From Vibrio hangzhouensis (GTDB lineage: Bacteria; Pseudomonadota; Gammaproteobacteria; Enterobacterales; Vibrionaceae), in assembly GCF_900107935.1 (NCBI RefSeq), contig NZ_FNVG01000022.1, positions 1 to 64,000 on the forward strand: 64,000 bases of DNA. Reading direction: 5' to 3'. This document shows positions 23,905-33,287 of this stretch, piece after piece. The position numbers and the translations under genes are program-made. The notes beneath the pieces were generated by a model that had not been told where the DNA came from, ran no database searches, and saw only the letters and a program-made list of their open reading frames with translations. The first letter of the stretch is position 1. Each line of letters starts with the position of its first letter.

Positions 23905-24461
23905 TGTCTGATAAAACCGAAACTCTTTACGGCCCTGTCGCCACTTCTACCGTGGAAAAGGCCGCCAATATTCAGCTATTGATTTGCGATGTCGATGGGG
24001 TTTTTTCGGATGGCCTGATCTACATGGGGAATCAGGGTGAAGAACTAAAAACGTTCCATACCCGTGATGGCTACGGTATCAAGGCACTAATGAGTGCGGG
24101 CGTTCAGGTTGCCATCATTACTGGCCGACGTTCACAGATCGTCGAGAACCGAATGACCGCGTTGGGCATATCCCTGATTTATCAGGGTCAGGATGACAAG
24201 GTTGCGGCCTATCAGGACATTTGTCAGAAACTGGCGATTCCAGCGGAACAAACCGCCTACATTGGTGATGACCTCATCGATTGGCCGGTGATGGAGCAGG
24301 TCGGTCTCAGTGTTTGTGTGGCAGATGGTCACCCACTACTGGCCAAAAAAGCGACCCACGTCACGACGATACCAGGTGGTCGCGGTGCTGTTAGGGAAAT
24401 TTGCGATCTGATCCTAGAATCAAAAGGAGAACTTGAGCTTCACAAGGGTCTGAGTATATGA
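23904..24461 (+). CDS. kdsC: 3-deoxy-D-manno-octulosonate 8-phosphate phosphatase
   Basis: Removes the phosphate from KDO 8-phosphate to give free KDO. The 185-residue HAD-family enzyme has the nucleophile motif CDVDGVFSDG near residue 30, ITGRRS near 73, and the acidic motif YIGDDLIDWPVM near 118. The start is GTG overlapping the kdsD stop, and its end overlaps lptC by 4 bp (ATGA). The tight packing shows translational coupling from kdsD through lptC. Confidence 0.97.
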   Translation: MSDKTETLYGPVATSTVEKAANIQLLICDVDGVFSDGLIYMGNQGEELKTFHTRDGYGIKALMSAGVQVAIITGRRSQIVENRMTALGISLIYQGQDDKVAAYQDICQKLAIPAEQTAYIGDDLIDWPVMEQVGLSVCVADGHPLLAKKATHVTTIPGGRGAVREICDLILESKGELELHKGLSI

Positions 24462-25021
24462 GTTTGTCTCGTATTCTTTATAGTTTACTTGCCATTGTTT
24501 CCATTGGGTGTGCCTATTACCTGTACACCAAGGACGACTCGGACGTGATTCTGGTGTCTCCCGATATTGAGTTACCCGCGTTTAGCGGAATGAACGTTAC
24601 CAACACTTCATTCGGTGACGACGGCATACGCAGTTATAGCATCACATCCGATCATCTGGAGCATTTCTCGAAGAAAGGGGAAACCGTATTTCAGAAACCA
24701 GTACTGCGCATTTTTGCCGATGGTTCAACCCAAGAGTGGGAGATTTCTGCAGCGAAAGCCGTACTGGATAGTGAAGAAGTGCTTACGCTTTACAACGATG
24801 TCGTTGCACACAATTTGCTTCCTGAATCAGGTTTTGACACTCTATCGACAACGCAGATGAGCATTCAACTTGATAATCGTGATTTTTGGGCCGACAACAG
24901 CGTACTGATGTTGGGCCCGCAATTTGAAACTCGTGGGGAGGCAATGAAAGGAAACTTTGCCGACAACCTCGCTGAGCTCTACAACAAAGTGAACAGTAAA
25001 TATGAAACTCTCACACCTTAG
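24458..25021 (+). CDS. lptC: LPS export protein LptC
   Basis: Inner-membrane anchored part of the Lpt bridge; receives LPS from LptB2FG and passes it to LptA. The 187-residue protein has a single N-terminal membrane helix (about 5-23) and a periplasmic beta-jellyroll (LptC/YrbK fold). Its end overlaps lptA by 20 bp. Sequence is weakly conserved, as usual for LptC, so position between kdsC and lptA is part of the evidence. Confidence 0.92.
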   Translation: MSLSRILYSLLAIVSIGCAYYLYTKDDSDVILVSPDIELPAFSGMNVTNTSFGDDGIRSYSITSDHLEHFSKKGETVFQKPVLRIFADGSTQEWEISAAKAVLDSEEVLTLYNDVVAHNLLPESGFDTLSTTQMSIQLDNRDFWADNSVLMLGPQFETRGEAMKGNFADNLAELYNKVNSKYETLTP

Positions 25022-25499
25022 TCTTGGTCTTTGTCTACTGCTGCCTCTACCGGCCATGGCATTATCAACCGATTCTGAGCAGCCAATTTACATCGATTCG
25101 GACACGCAGCAACTCGACATGAAAAGCAATCGTGTTACCTTCGAAGGCGATGTGAAATTGAAACAAGGTAGCATCAACATCAATGCGGATAAGGTCATTG
25201 TTACCCGAGACGCAAAAACAGGAGCCATTCAAGTCATTGAAGGCTTTGGCAACCTTGCGACTTTTTCGCAGCTAACGGACGATGGCAAAACACTCTATGG
25301 CGAGGCAAAAAACCTGTATTACTCGTTGAAAGACGATCAATTGACCATGACAGAGCAAGCCATGCTGTCGCAAGATGACAGTGAAATCAGGGGCACGACG
25401 ATAAATTATCGCATTTCGTTACAAAAACTGGTTGCGGATGGCAACTCAAAAGAGCGAGTCTCTACCATACTGCAACCTCAACAAGTGCAAGAGAAATAG
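25002..25499 (+). CDS. lptA: LPS export protein LptA
   Basis: Periplasmic beta-jellyroll protein that polymerises into the bridge carrying LPS to LptDE. The 165-residue protein has a Sec signal peptide (hydrophobic LSLGLCLLLPLPAMA, cleavage near residue 21) and an OstA-like core with IYIDSDTQQLDMKSNRVTFEGDV and KQGSININADKVIV. It starts inside lptC and is followed by lptB after 7 bp. Confidence 0.95.
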   Translation: MKLSHLSLGLCLLLPLPAMALSTDSEQPIYIDSDTQQLDMKSNRVTFEGDVKLKQGSININADKVIVTRDAKTGAIQVIEGFGNLATFSQLTDDGKTLYGEAKNLYYSLKDDQLTMTEQAMLSQDDSEIRGTTINYRISLQKLVADGNSKERVSTILQPQQVQEK

Positions 25500-25506
25500 A
25501 TCGACC

Positions 25507-26232
25507 ATGGCGTTATTAAAAGCATCGCACTTAGCAAAAAGCTATAAAAACCGTAAAGTTGTTTCAGATGTCAGCTTGTCGGTCGAATCCGGACAGATCG
25601 TTGGTTTGCTCGGCCCAAATGGCGCGGGTAAAACCACATCATTCTATATGATTGTGGGGCTAGTCGCTCGCGATGAAGGCACCATCACCATCGACGACAA
25701 AGACATTAGCATTCTGCCAATGCACAGCCGTGCCAAAATGGGCATAGGTTATCTGCCACAAGAAGCGTCGATTTTCAGAAAACTGAGTGTCGAAAACAAC
25801 ATTATGGCGGTACTGGAAACCCGAAATGAACTGACTCAGGAGGAAAGACAGGACCGTCTGGAAGATTTATTGGATGAGTTTAATATCCAGCATATACGCA
25901 AAAGTGCTGGTATGGCGCTCTCCGGTGGTGAGCGACGACGAGTTGAAATCGCTAGAGCACTGGCAGCAAACCCGCAGTTTATTCTGCTTGACGAACCCTT
26001 CGCTGGGGTTGACCCCATATCGGTAATTGATATAAAAAAAATCATCGAACATTTGCGCGACCGAGGATTGGGTGTACTCATCACCGACCACAACGTTCGT
26101 GAAACACTCGATGTGTGTGAAAAAGCTTATATCGTGAGTCAGGGTCACTTGATTGCCGAAGGAACTCCTGAAGATGTTCTCAATAATGAACATGTAAAAC
26201 AGGTTTATCTCGGTGAACAATTCAGACTATGA
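25507..26232 (+). CDS. lptB: LPS export ABC transporter ATPase LptB
   Basis: Cytoplasmic ATPase of LptB2FG that extracts LPS from the inner membrane. The 241-residue protein has Walker A GPNGAGKTT near residue 37, Q-loop YLPQEAS near 84, signature LSGGERRRVEIARALA near 138, and Walker B FILLDEPFAGVDP near 158. The longer upstream frame runs inside lptA, so the ATG at 25507 (MALLKASHLAKSY) is chosen. It is followed 46 bp later by rpoN. Confidence 0.98.
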   Translation: MALLKASHLAKSYKNRKVVSDVSLSVESGQIVGLLGPNGAGKTTSFYMIVGLVARDEGTITIDDKDISILPMHSRAKMGIGYLPQEASIFRKLSVENNIMAVLETRNELTQEERQDRLEDLLDEFNIQHIRKSAGMALSGGERRRVEIARALAANPQFILLDEPFAGVDPISVIDIKKIIEHLRDRGLGVLITDHNVRETLDVCEKAYIVSQGHLIAEGTPEDVLNNEHVKQVYLGEQFRL

Positions 26233-26278
26233 TTTAATAGGCTTGGATAAAATTTTAATAATAGGCTAGCAATACTGC

Positions 26279-27745
26279 ATGAAACCCTCATTACAACTCA
26301 AGCTAGGTCAACAGTTAGCAATGACGCCTCAGCTGCAACAAGCCATTCGCTTATTGCAGTTGTCGACGCTCGATCTGCAACAAGAGATTCAAGAGGCTCT
26401 GGACTCCAACCCACTTCTTGACGTGGAAGAGACCACTGAAGAAACGTCGTCTGGCGAGGATAAATCGAGCACTGAAAGTAAAGATGAGGGCAACAGCGAA
26501 GTTGCCAGTGAACCGGAGCCCAAAGATAGCTCAGAGCAAATCGAAAGCTCCGAAATCGCGACCGAACTGGAGATGGACACCACATGGGATGATGTCTACA
26601 GCGCGAACACTGGCAATACCGGCATCGCTGTTGATGACGAATTGCCTCTCTATCAGGGTGAAACAACTCAGTCATTACAAGACTACCTTGTATGGCAACT
26701 GGATTTAACGCCGTTCACCGAAACTGACCGAGCGATCGCTCTGGCCATCATAGATGCGGTCGACGACTATGGTTATCTAACCCTTTCCTGCGAAGAAATT
26801 TTAGAGAGTGTCGACATCGAAGACGTAGAACTGGATGAAATTGAAGCGGTTAGAAAACGCGTCCAACAGTTTGATCCTCTGGGTGTCGCCTCCCTGAATC
26901 TTCAAGACTGTCTGTTGCTGCAATTGGCAACCTTCCCTGAAGATACCCCCTGGCTGGCTGAAGCGAAACTGGTCTTAAGTGATCATATCGATCAATTGGG
27001 CAACCGAGATTACAAACTTGTCATCAAAGAGACTAAGCTTAAAGAAGCGGATCTGAGAGAAGTTCTTAAGTTAATCCAGCAACTTGACCCTCGTCCGGGC
27101 AGCAAAATCACTCCGGACGAAACCGAGTATGTGGTGCCTGATGTTTCCGTTTTTAAAGATCACGGCAAGTGGGTAGTGCAAATCAACCCCGATAGCGTAC
27201 CGAAACTCAGAGTCAATCAGCAATATGCCAAGTTGGGCACCGGAAACAGTGCAGACAGTCAATATATTCGCTCTAACCTGCAAGAAGCGAAGTGGCTGAT
27301 CAAGAGCCTCGAGAGCCGCAATGAAACCTTGCTGAAGGTTGCCAAATGTATTGTGGAACATCAACATGACTTTTTTGAGTACGGTGAAGAAGCCATGAAA
27401 CCCATGGTTCTCAATGATGTAGCTCTGGCTGTGGACATGCACGAATCAACCATTTCTCGCGTCACCACGCAGAAATACATGCACACGCCTCGCGGCATCT
27501 TTGAGTTGAAATATTTCTTCTCAAGTCATGTGTCCACAGATAATGGTGGTGAATGTTCTTCTACCGCCATTCGAGCCTTAATCAAGAAACTTGTTGCTGC
27601 GGAAAACCCAGCCAAGCCATTGAGCGATAGTAAAATCGCAGCTCAACTAGCTGACCAGGGAATTCAGGTTGCTAGGCGAACCATAGCTAAATACCGTGAA
27701 TCGTTGGGGATTGCCCCATCCAGTCAGCGTAAACGCCTACTATAA
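26279..27745 (+). CDS. rpoN: RNA polymerase sigma-54 factor
   Basis: Alternative sigma factor for -24/-12 promoters, which need AAA+ activators; in vibrios it governs flagella, nitrogen, quorum-sensing sRNAs and more. The 488-residue protein has glutamine-rich Region I (LKLGQQLAMTPQLQQAIRLLQLS), an acidic Region II (about 48-110), the core-binding Region III, and the DNA-binding C-terminus. Near the end is the RpoN box in its usual form, ARRTIAKYRE. The lptB-rpoN-hpf-ptsN-rapZ-npr order is conserved in gammaproteobacteria. Confidence 0.98.
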   Translation: MKPSLQLKLGQQLAMTPQLQQAIRLLQLSTLDLQQEIQEALDSNPLLDVEETTEETSSGEDKSSTESKDEGNSEVASEPEPKDSSEQIESSEIATELEMDTTWDDVYSANTGNTGIAVDDELPLYQGETTQSLQDYLVWQLDLTPFTETDRAIALAIIDAVDDYGYLTLSCEEILESVDIEDVELDEIEAVRKRVQQFDPLGVASLNLQDCLLLQLATFPEDTPWLAEAKLVLSDHIDQLGNRDYKLVIKETKLKEADLREVLKLIQQLDPRPGSKITPDETEYVVPDVSVFKDHGKWVVQINPDSVPKLRVNQQYAKLGTGNSADSQYIRSNLQEAKWLIKSLESRNETLLKVAKCIVEHQHDFFEYGEEAMKPMVLNDVALAVDMHESTISRVTTQKYMHTPRGIFELKYFFSSHVSTDNGGECSSTAIRALIKKLVAAENPAKPLSDSKIAAQLADQGIQVARRTIAKYRESLGIAPSSQRKRLL

Positions 27746-27770
27746 GGCCAATAACCAAGAAGGAAAGTCT

Positions 27771-28058
27771 ATGCAAATTCAAATTACAGGCCACCATGTT
27801 GATCTCACTGATTCAATGCAAGACTACGTTCATAGTAAATTCCAAAAGCTTGAACGCTTTTTCGATCATATAAATAACATTCATGTTGTATTAAAAGTTG
27901 AAAAGTTGAGCCAAATCGCGGAAGCTACGCTCCACGTAAATCAAGCTGAAATTCACGCAGCATCGGACGACGAAAGTATGTATGCTGCCATTGACTCGTT
28001 AGTCGATAAACTAACCAGACAGTTGAACAAGCACAAAGAAAAACTAAGTAATCACTAA
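27771..28058 (+). CDS. hpf: Ribosome hibernation promoting factor (short form)
   Basis: Binds 30S subunits in stationary phase and promotes 100S dimer formation together with RMF. The 95-residue protein begins MQIQITGHHVDLTDSMQDYV and has the basic S30AE fold, without the long C-terminal dimerisation domain of Gram-positive HPF. Upstream in-frame codons lie inside rpoN; the ATG at 27771 has an AAGGAAAG ribosome-binding site. It ends one base before ptsN. Confidence 0.96.
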   Translation: MQIQITGHHVDLTDSMQDYVHSKFQKLERFFDHINNIHVVLKVEKLSQIAEATLHVNQAEIHAASDDESMYAAIDSLVDKLTRQLNKHKEKLSNH

Positions 28059-28059
28059 A

Positions 28060-28506
28060 ATGCAAATAAGTGAAGTATTGACTCTGGACTGCACCAAAAG
28101 TGCAGTCCCTTGTACAAGTAAGAAGCGCGCCCTTGAAATCATCAGTGAAATTGCCGCAGCGCATACTGGCCAGAATTCCACTGAACTGTTTGAATGCATG
28201 CTAAGCCGTGAAAAAGTGGGCAGCACCGGTATCGGCAATGGTATTGCGATTCCCCATGCCCGTATGCAGGACAGTGATAAAGCTGTCGCGGTCTTAGTTC
28301 AGTGTCAGGCTCCTGTTGACTTTGACGCTATTGACAACCGCCCTGTCGACCTTATGTTTGCTCTGCTTGTTCCTGATGCGCAGTGTAAAGAACATTTAAA
28401 AACTTTGTCATGTATGGCAGAGCGATTAAATGATAAAACTGTCCTCAAACAACTTCGTAATGCTCAAAGTGATCAAGAGCTTTACGATATCATCGTCAGT
28501 CACTAG
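28060..28506 (+). CDS. ptsN: PTS IIA-like nitrogen regulatory protein (EIIA-Ntr)
   Basis: Final phosphoryl acceptor of the nitrogen PTS (PtsP-NPr-PtsN), which regulates potassium homeostasis and other targets through its phosphorylation state. The 148-residue protein is one EIIA type-2 domain, with the phosphorylated histidine in GNGIAIPHAR near residue 66. It starts right after hpf and precedes rapZ. Confidence 0.96.
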   Translation: MQISEVLTLDCTKSAVPCTSKKRALEIISEIAAAHTGQNSTELFECMLSREKVGSTGIGNGIAIPHARMQDSDKAVAVLVQCQAPVDFDAIDNRPVDLMFALLVPDAQCKEHLKTLSCMAERLNDKTVLKQLRNAQSDQELYDIIVSH

Positions 28507-28524
28507 AGATAACTGAGAAACATC

Positions 28525-29385
28525 ATGCGATTAGTCGTTGTGAGTGGTCATTCCGGGGCGGGCAAAAGCGTCGCCTTACGCGTATTGGAAGATTCTGGTT
28601 ACTACTGTGTCGATAACTTACCTATCGACTTGTTGGAGCCGTTTGTCGATTCCTCAAAAGACTCACAACAAAGCGTTGCCGTGAGCGTTGATATTCGTAA
28701 CCTGCCGGACAACCTTGCCAACCTTTCAGCCAAGCTCGACGAGCTCTCACAGTTGCACGAAGTGAAAGTACTGTTTCTGGATGCATCAAAGCCTGTGCTG
28801 CTCAAACGCTACAGTGAAACACGTCGTATCCACCCTCTCTCGCAACGTAAAGACAAGCTCTCCCTTGAGCAGGCAATTGACCTTGAGCGTGAACTGCTCA
28901 AACCGTTAAAAGAGCGTGCCGATTTCCTGATTGACTCCAGCGAGCAATCCATTCACGACCTCAGTGAAACCATTCGCTTTGAGCTAGAAGGTCAGGAAAA
29001 GAAAGAGCTGGTGATGGTATTCCAGTCGTTTGGCTTTAAATACGGCATGCCCAGTGATGCCGACTATGTGTTTGATGTGAGGTTTTTGCCTAACCCACAC
29101 TGGCAACCTGAGTTGCGACCGCTGACCGGCCTGGACGCCCCTATTAAATCGTTTCTGGAATCCTACCCGGATGTGATTGAACTCAAACATCAAATTCAGA
29201 GCTTCGTTGAACGCTGGCTTCCACTATTGGAAAAGAATAATCGCAGTTACCTGACGGTCGCCATTGGCTGTACTGGTGGTAAACACCGCTCGGTGTATAT
29301 CACGCAACAACTCGGAGAGTACTTCGAACGCCTCGGTCACCAGGTCAAAATACGTCACGCCTCATTAGAAAAAAACCAGTCATAG
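28525..29385 (+). CDS. rapZ: RNase adapter protein RapZ
   Basis: In E. coli RapZ binds the sRNA GlmZ and presents it to RNase E, setting GlmS level according to glucosamine-6-phosphate. The 286-residue protein has Walker A GHSGAGKS at residues 8-15, and a C-terminal RNA/sugar-binding domain with FKYGMPSDADYVFDVRFLPNP near 170 and GCTGGKHRSV near 248. Length matches the family (284-290). It lies between ptsN and npr. Confidence 0.97.
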   Translation: MRLVVVSGHSGAGKSVALRVLEDSGYYCVDNLPIDLLEPFVDSSKDSQQSVAVSVDIRNLPDNLANLSAKLDELSQLHEVKVLFLDASKPVLLKRYSETRRIHPLSQRKDKLSLEQAIDLERELLKPLKERADFLIDSSEQSIHDLSETIRFELEGQEKKELVMVFQSFGFKYGMPSDADYVFDVRFLPNPHWQPELRPLTGLDAPIKSFLESYPDVIELKHQIQSFVERWLPLLEKNNRSYLTVAIGCTGGKHRSVYITQQLGEYFERLGHQVKIRHASLEKNQS

Positions 29386-29393
29386 GAGCCCCG

Positions 29394-29669
29394 ATGTCGC
29401 TATCTCGTACCGTACTGATCCAAAACCGCCTGGGTTTACATGCACGGGCCGCAGTGAAACTGGTAGAGCTTGCACAAAGCTTTGAAGCCACAGTGACCAT
29501 CTGCAATTACGAGAACAAAGAAGCGACCGCTGACAGTGTTATGGGGCTACTCATGCTGGAGTCCGCTCAGGGCGAAAACATCACCATCAAAGCGGCAGGA
29601 GCGGATGCTGAAGCGGCCCTGACCGCCGTTTGTGATTTGGTTGAACACCGATTCGACGAAGACGAATAA
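29394..29669 (+). CDS. npr: Phosphocarrier protein NPr
   Basis: HPr-like protein of the nitrogen PTS that passes phosphate from PtsP to PtsN. The 91-residue protein has the active-site histidine in NRLGLHARAAVKLVELA (His16) and the regulatory serine region DSVMGLLML near 50. It begins 8 bp after rapZ and ends the rpoN-hpf-ptsN-rapZ-npr unit. Confidence 0.96.
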   Translation: MSLSRTVLIQNRLGLHARAAVKLVELAQSFEATVTICNYENKEATADSVMGLLMLESAQGENITIKAAGADAEAALTAVCDLVEHRFDEDE

Positions 29670-29794
29670 CATCGTTCCAATTCACAGGAAATTTTCCAAT
29701 CTTTGGCAACTTCTTTCCCGACTCTTGGTTACTTGAGTATAAAATTAGGCTACTATTCAGTACATTAAAAAGCAGTTGAGTGTAGGGGGCATCC

Positions 29795-31153
29795 ATGGCA
29801 GAGCAAATAGAATTCGATCAAGCTCACCAAACCCTCCAAGAAGTTAGTGAAGCACTAGAAAATGGTCGCTTCGTTCACGTCCGCAGACAACTTCAGGATA
29901 TGGAGCCTGAAGACATCGCCCATCTTCTCGAAGCATCACCACGTAAAAGTCGTGAAGTTCTCTGGCAACTGACCGATCCTGAAGATTATGGTGAAATCCT
30001 CGATGAACTGAATGAGGATGTCAAAGACAGCTTAGTGTCCAAAATGGCCCCGGAGAAACTCGCCGAAGCCACCGAAGGTATGGACACTGATGACGTCGCC
30101 TATGTCTTACGTAGCCTGCCCGATGATGTATCACGCGAAGTCCTGTCACAAATGGATACCGCTGACCGTCTGCGCGTTGAAACCGCTCTGTCCTACCCGG
30201 AAGACACCGCTGGTGGCATTATGAACACTGACGTTATCACGATTCGTGGTGACGTAGACGTCGATGTTGTACTGCGTTATTTACGCATGAAAGGCGAACT
30301 CCCAGAGGCTACCGATGCACTGTATGTCATCGACGAAGAAGATATGCTGATTGGTCACCTTTCTCTTACTACTCTGATCACCACTCAGCCCGATATCAAA
30401 GTCAGTGATGTGATGGATGATGCGGACGAAGCGATCCACGTAGAAACCAGTGACTCGGACGTGGCCTCGCTGTTCGAACGTCGTGACTGGGTCTCGGCAC
30501 CTGTCGTCGACAGCAATCATCACCTCGTGGGTCGTATCACCATCGATGACGTCGTTGATATTATCCGTGAGGATGCGGAGCACTCGATGATGAGTATGGC
30601 CGGTATGGACGATGACGAGGATACCTTTGCGCCAGTAGTCAAGTCTGCCCGCAGGCGCAGTGTCTGGCTGGGTGCCAATGTACTGGCGGCCCTTGCCGCA
30701 GCCTCGGTCTCCAACATGTTTGAAGCCACTTTAGATCAAATGGCGGCCATAGCGGTATTAATGACCATCGTACCCTCAATGGGAGGCGTGGCTGGCAACC
30801 AAACCGTCGCACTGGTCATTCGCGGCCTGGCTTTGGGTCATATCGGTGAGAGTAACCGCCGAGAGCTTCTGTTAAAAGAAGCGGCAATCGGCTTCTTAAA
30901 TGGTATGTTATGGGCACTGATCATCGGTGGGATTGTAGTGGCCTGGAAGGGCGACTGGATGTTAGGTGGTATTATCTCCGCCGCCATGATGACCAACTTG
31001 CTGGTCGCCGGTATCGCTGGGGTGACCATCCCGATCTTGCTGAAGAAGATGAACATTGACCCCGCGCTGGCGGGTGGAATGGCCCTGACGACTATCACCG
31101 ACGTGATCGGCCTGTCGGTTTTCTTAGGATTGGCCACCATCATGATTATGTGA
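29795..31153 (+). CDS. mgtE: Magnesium transporter MgtE
   Basis: Mg2+-selective channel gated by intracellular Mg2+. The 452-residue protein has the N-terminal MgtE domain of helical repeats (about 35-135), two CBS domains (about 140-255), a plug helix, and five C-terminal membrane helices. The pore/Mg2+ signatures PSMGGVAGNQT near 328 and TTITDVIG near 435 are intact. The stretch between npr and mgtE (125 bp) has no terminator, so mgtE may be partly cotranscribed. A bidirectional terminator follows. Confidence 0.96.
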   Translation: MAEQIEFDQAHQTLQEVSEALENGRFVHVRRQLQDMEPEDIAHLLEASPRKSREVLWQLTDPEDYGEILDELNEDVKDSLVSKMAPEKLAEATEGMDTDDVAYVLRSLPDDVSREVLSQMDTADRLRVETALSYPEDTAGGIMNTDVITIRGDVDVDVVLRYLRMKGELPEATDALYVIDEEDMLIGHLSLTTLITTQPDIKVSDVMDDADEAIHVETSDSDVASLFERRDWVSAPVVDSNHHLVGRITIDDVVDIIREDAEHSMMSMAGMDDDEDTFAPVVKSARRRSVWLGANVLAALAAASVSNMFEATLDQMAAIAVLMTIVPSMGGVAGNQTVALVIRGLALGHIGESNRRELLLKEAAIGFLNGMLWALIIGGIVVAWKGDWMLGGIISAAMMTNLLVAGIAGVTIPILLKKMNIDPALAGGMALTTITDVIGLSVFLGLATIMIM

Positions 31154-31169
31154 GCGGATACCAGTAATA

Positions 31170-31194
31170 AAAAAGGGGCCTTCGCCCCTTTTTC
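31170..31194. terminator. Bidirectional terminator mgtE/pmbA
   Basis: AAAAAGGGG-CCTTCG-CCCCTTTTT with A/T tracts on both sides lies between the ends of the convergent genes mgtE and pmbA. Confidence 0.92.
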
Positions 31195-31221
31195 ATTAAT
31201 CAGTGCTCAGAGAGCCCCGGT

Positions 31222-32565
31222 TTACTCACCGGCCACTTTCATCGACTCTAACAAAATGGAGCCGGTCTGAATTTGTGAGCGGGTTTCGACATCAGTCCCA
31301 ACGGCAACAATTTGTTTAAACATGTTAGCCAAATTACCCGCAACGGTAATTTCCGAAACCGGGTATTGAATTTCACCGTTTTCGACCCAGAAACCAGCGG
31401 CACCACGAGAGTAATCACCGGTAACGATGTTCACACCTTGACCCATCACTTCAGTCACCAGCAAGCCAGTTCCCAGCGCTTTCAACATGGCGTCAAAGTC
31501 CTGACCCGTCGAGTTGACAAACCAGTTGTGAATGCCACCCGCATGACCGGTAGGAGTCATCTTCAGTTTGCGTGCTGCATAACTGGTCAGCAAATAGGTC
31601 GCCAACTTGCCATCCGTAATGATATCCAGGTCTTGAGTCGCGACTCCCTCATTGTCAAATGGGCTAGAGGCCAGCCCTCTCAATACATGTGGCTTCTCTT
31701 CAATGGCAAACCACTCTGGCAGAATTTGTTCTCCCAGTTTATCGAGTAAGAATGACGACTTACGGTATAGGTTGCCGCCACTGATAGCCATCACTAGATG
31801 ACCAATAAGACCTGTGGCCACATCATTGGCGAACAATACCGGATACTGCCCCGTCTTCACTTTACGAGGGTCCAGACGTTGTACCGTTTTAATCGCAGCT
31901 TTTTCTCCCACCGATTCCGGCGTCCAGAGGTCATCACAATGGCGTGCCAGCGTATAACTGTAGTCACGCTCCATATCGCCATTTACCCCCTGACCAATCA
32001 CACTGCAGCTGATGCTGTGTCGGCTCGATGCATAACCTGCCAGTAAACCATGAGAGTTGCCGTAGACCTTGACACCATAGTGACTGTCATAGCTGGCACC
32101 ATCACTTTGCTTGATCTTATCGCTATAAGCCAATGCCGCCCTTTCTGCAGCAATCGCCTGCTCTGCAGCACGGTCAGGATTCGGCTCATCCGGGTGAAAC
32201 AGATCCAGATCGGGGATAGTCTTCACCATCAGCTCTTTTGGTGCTGGCCCTGCAAAGGGATCTTCCGATGTGTATTGAGCAATATCTAACGCGGCTGCGA
32301 CCGTTTGTGCTATGGCTTTCTCGCTCAAATCTGATGTTGAGGCACTACCCTTACGTTGACCACGATATACGGTGATACCCAGCGCTCCATCACTATTGAA
32401 CTCTACATTCTCTACCTCACACATACGGGTAGAGACACTCAGGCCAGTACTCTTGGTAATGGCAACTTCCGCCGCATCCGCACTCACCGATGCCATGTCC
32501 AGTGCTCTGGCGACCGCAGCTTCTAACTCAGCCTGCTGCTGAGCGACTTGCTCTCTTACATCCAT
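31222..32565 (-). CDS. pmbA: Metalloprotease PmbA/TldE
   Basis: Forms a heterodimer with TldD; in E. coli it matures microcin B17 and degrades CcdA and unfolded peptides. The 447-residue protein covers the full TldE fold: an N-terminal domain with VSTRMCEVENVEFNSDGALGITVYRG near 50, and a C-terminal part with NWFVNSTGQDFDAMLKALGTGLLVTEVMGQGVN-type segments split over 335-370 and GDYSRGAAGFWVENGEI near 380. TldE lacks the HEXXXH zinc motif that belongs to TldD, and none is seen. It is divergent from darP, as in E. coli. Confidence 0.96.
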   Translation of the reverse strand: MDVREQVAQQQAELEAAVARALDMASVSADAAEVAITKSTGLSVSTRMCEVENVEFNSDGALGITVYRGQRKGSASTSDLSEKAIAQTVAAALDIAQYTSEDPFAGPAPKELMVKTIPDLDLFHPDEPNPDRAAEQAIAAERAALAYSDKIKQSDGASYDSHYGVKVYGNSHGLLAGYASSRHSISCSVIGQGVNGDMERDYSYTLARHCDDLWTPESVGEKAAIKTVQRLDPRKVKTGQYPVLFANDVATGLIGHLVMAISGGNLYRKSSFLLDKLGEQILPEWFAIEEKPHVLRGLASSPFDNEGVATQDLDIITDGKLATYLLTSYAARKLKMTPTGHAGGIHNWFVNSTGQDFDAMLKALGTGLLVTEVMGQGVNIVTGDYSRGAAGFWVENGEIQYPVSEITVAGNLANMFKQIVAVGTDVETRSQIQTGSILLESMKVAGE

Positions 32566-32683
32566 AATTCATCTAACTTTTATCGTTCAATTGAGACTAG
32601 AATAACAAGGTTTTCGCATTCTCCCCAGATTTCTTGCTAAAATAGCCAATATTCGTAATGAGATAGTGATATAGGCAATAATC

Positions 32684-33211
32684 ATGGCCCGCAAAAATCA
32701 GAAAGCGCCTTGGGAAGAAGAAGAAGAGATCATTTGGGTAAGTAAAACCGAAATGAAAAACGACATGGAAGAGTTACAGAAACTCGGTGAAGAGCTGGTT
32801 AATCTTAAGCCAGCAGTGTTGGATAAATTTCCTCTGAGTGACGACCTGCGAGAAGCTATCGCAGACGCGCAACGCTTCAAGAATGAAGCCAGACGCCGTC
32901 AACTGCAGTACATCGGAAAGCTGATGCGTAACGAAGATCCTGAGCCGATTCAAGCGGCATTAGATCGAGTTCGCAATAAACACTCTCAATCAACCGCTGC
33001 CCTGCATAAACTTGAACAGTTGCGCGATCGCATTGTTGAGGAAGGTGACGAAGCTATTGCTGCGGCAATGACGCAGTATCCAAATCTGGATCGCCAACGT
33101 CTTCGTCAGCTCGCGCGTCAGGCCAATAAAGAGAAGAAAGCCGGTAAGCCAGCAAAAGCATTCCGTGAAATTTTCCAGGCACTGAAGCACGAAGAAGAAC
33201 AAGAGTTTTAA
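32684..33211 (+). CDS. darP: Ribosome biogenesis factor DarP (YjgA)
   Basis: Associates with late 50S precursors and helps peptidyl-transferase centre maturation. The 175-residue protein is highly charged and helical. Family landmarks are KTEMKNDMEELQKLGEELVNL near residue 20 and RRRQLQYIGKLMRNEDPEPI near 71; it ends with a basic/acidic tail. Length is close to E. coli YjgA (183). It is divergent from pmbA and has its own terminator. Confidence 0.95.
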   Translation: MARKNQKAPWEEEEEIIWVSKTEMKNDMEELQKLGEELVNLKPAVLDKFPLSDDLREAIADAQRFKNEARRRQLQYIGKLMRNEDPEPIQAALDRVRNKHSQSTAALHKLEQLRDRIVEEGDEAIAAAMTQYPNLDRQRLRQLARQANKEKKAGKPAKAFREIFQALKHEEEQEF

Positions 33212-33229
33212 TCACTCTGTTGGACCGTA

Positions 33230-33263
33230 CAACGGCAGCCTGTTTCTGGCTGCCGTTGTTATT
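33230..33263 (+). terminator. Terminator of darP
   Basis: CAACGGCAGCC / GGCTGCCGTTG hairpin followed by TTATTTC, about 20 bp after the darP stop; it also faces the end of thiQ. Confidence 0.88.
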
Positions 33264-33287
33264 TCTGCGATCCGCTCGTCGCCGGTG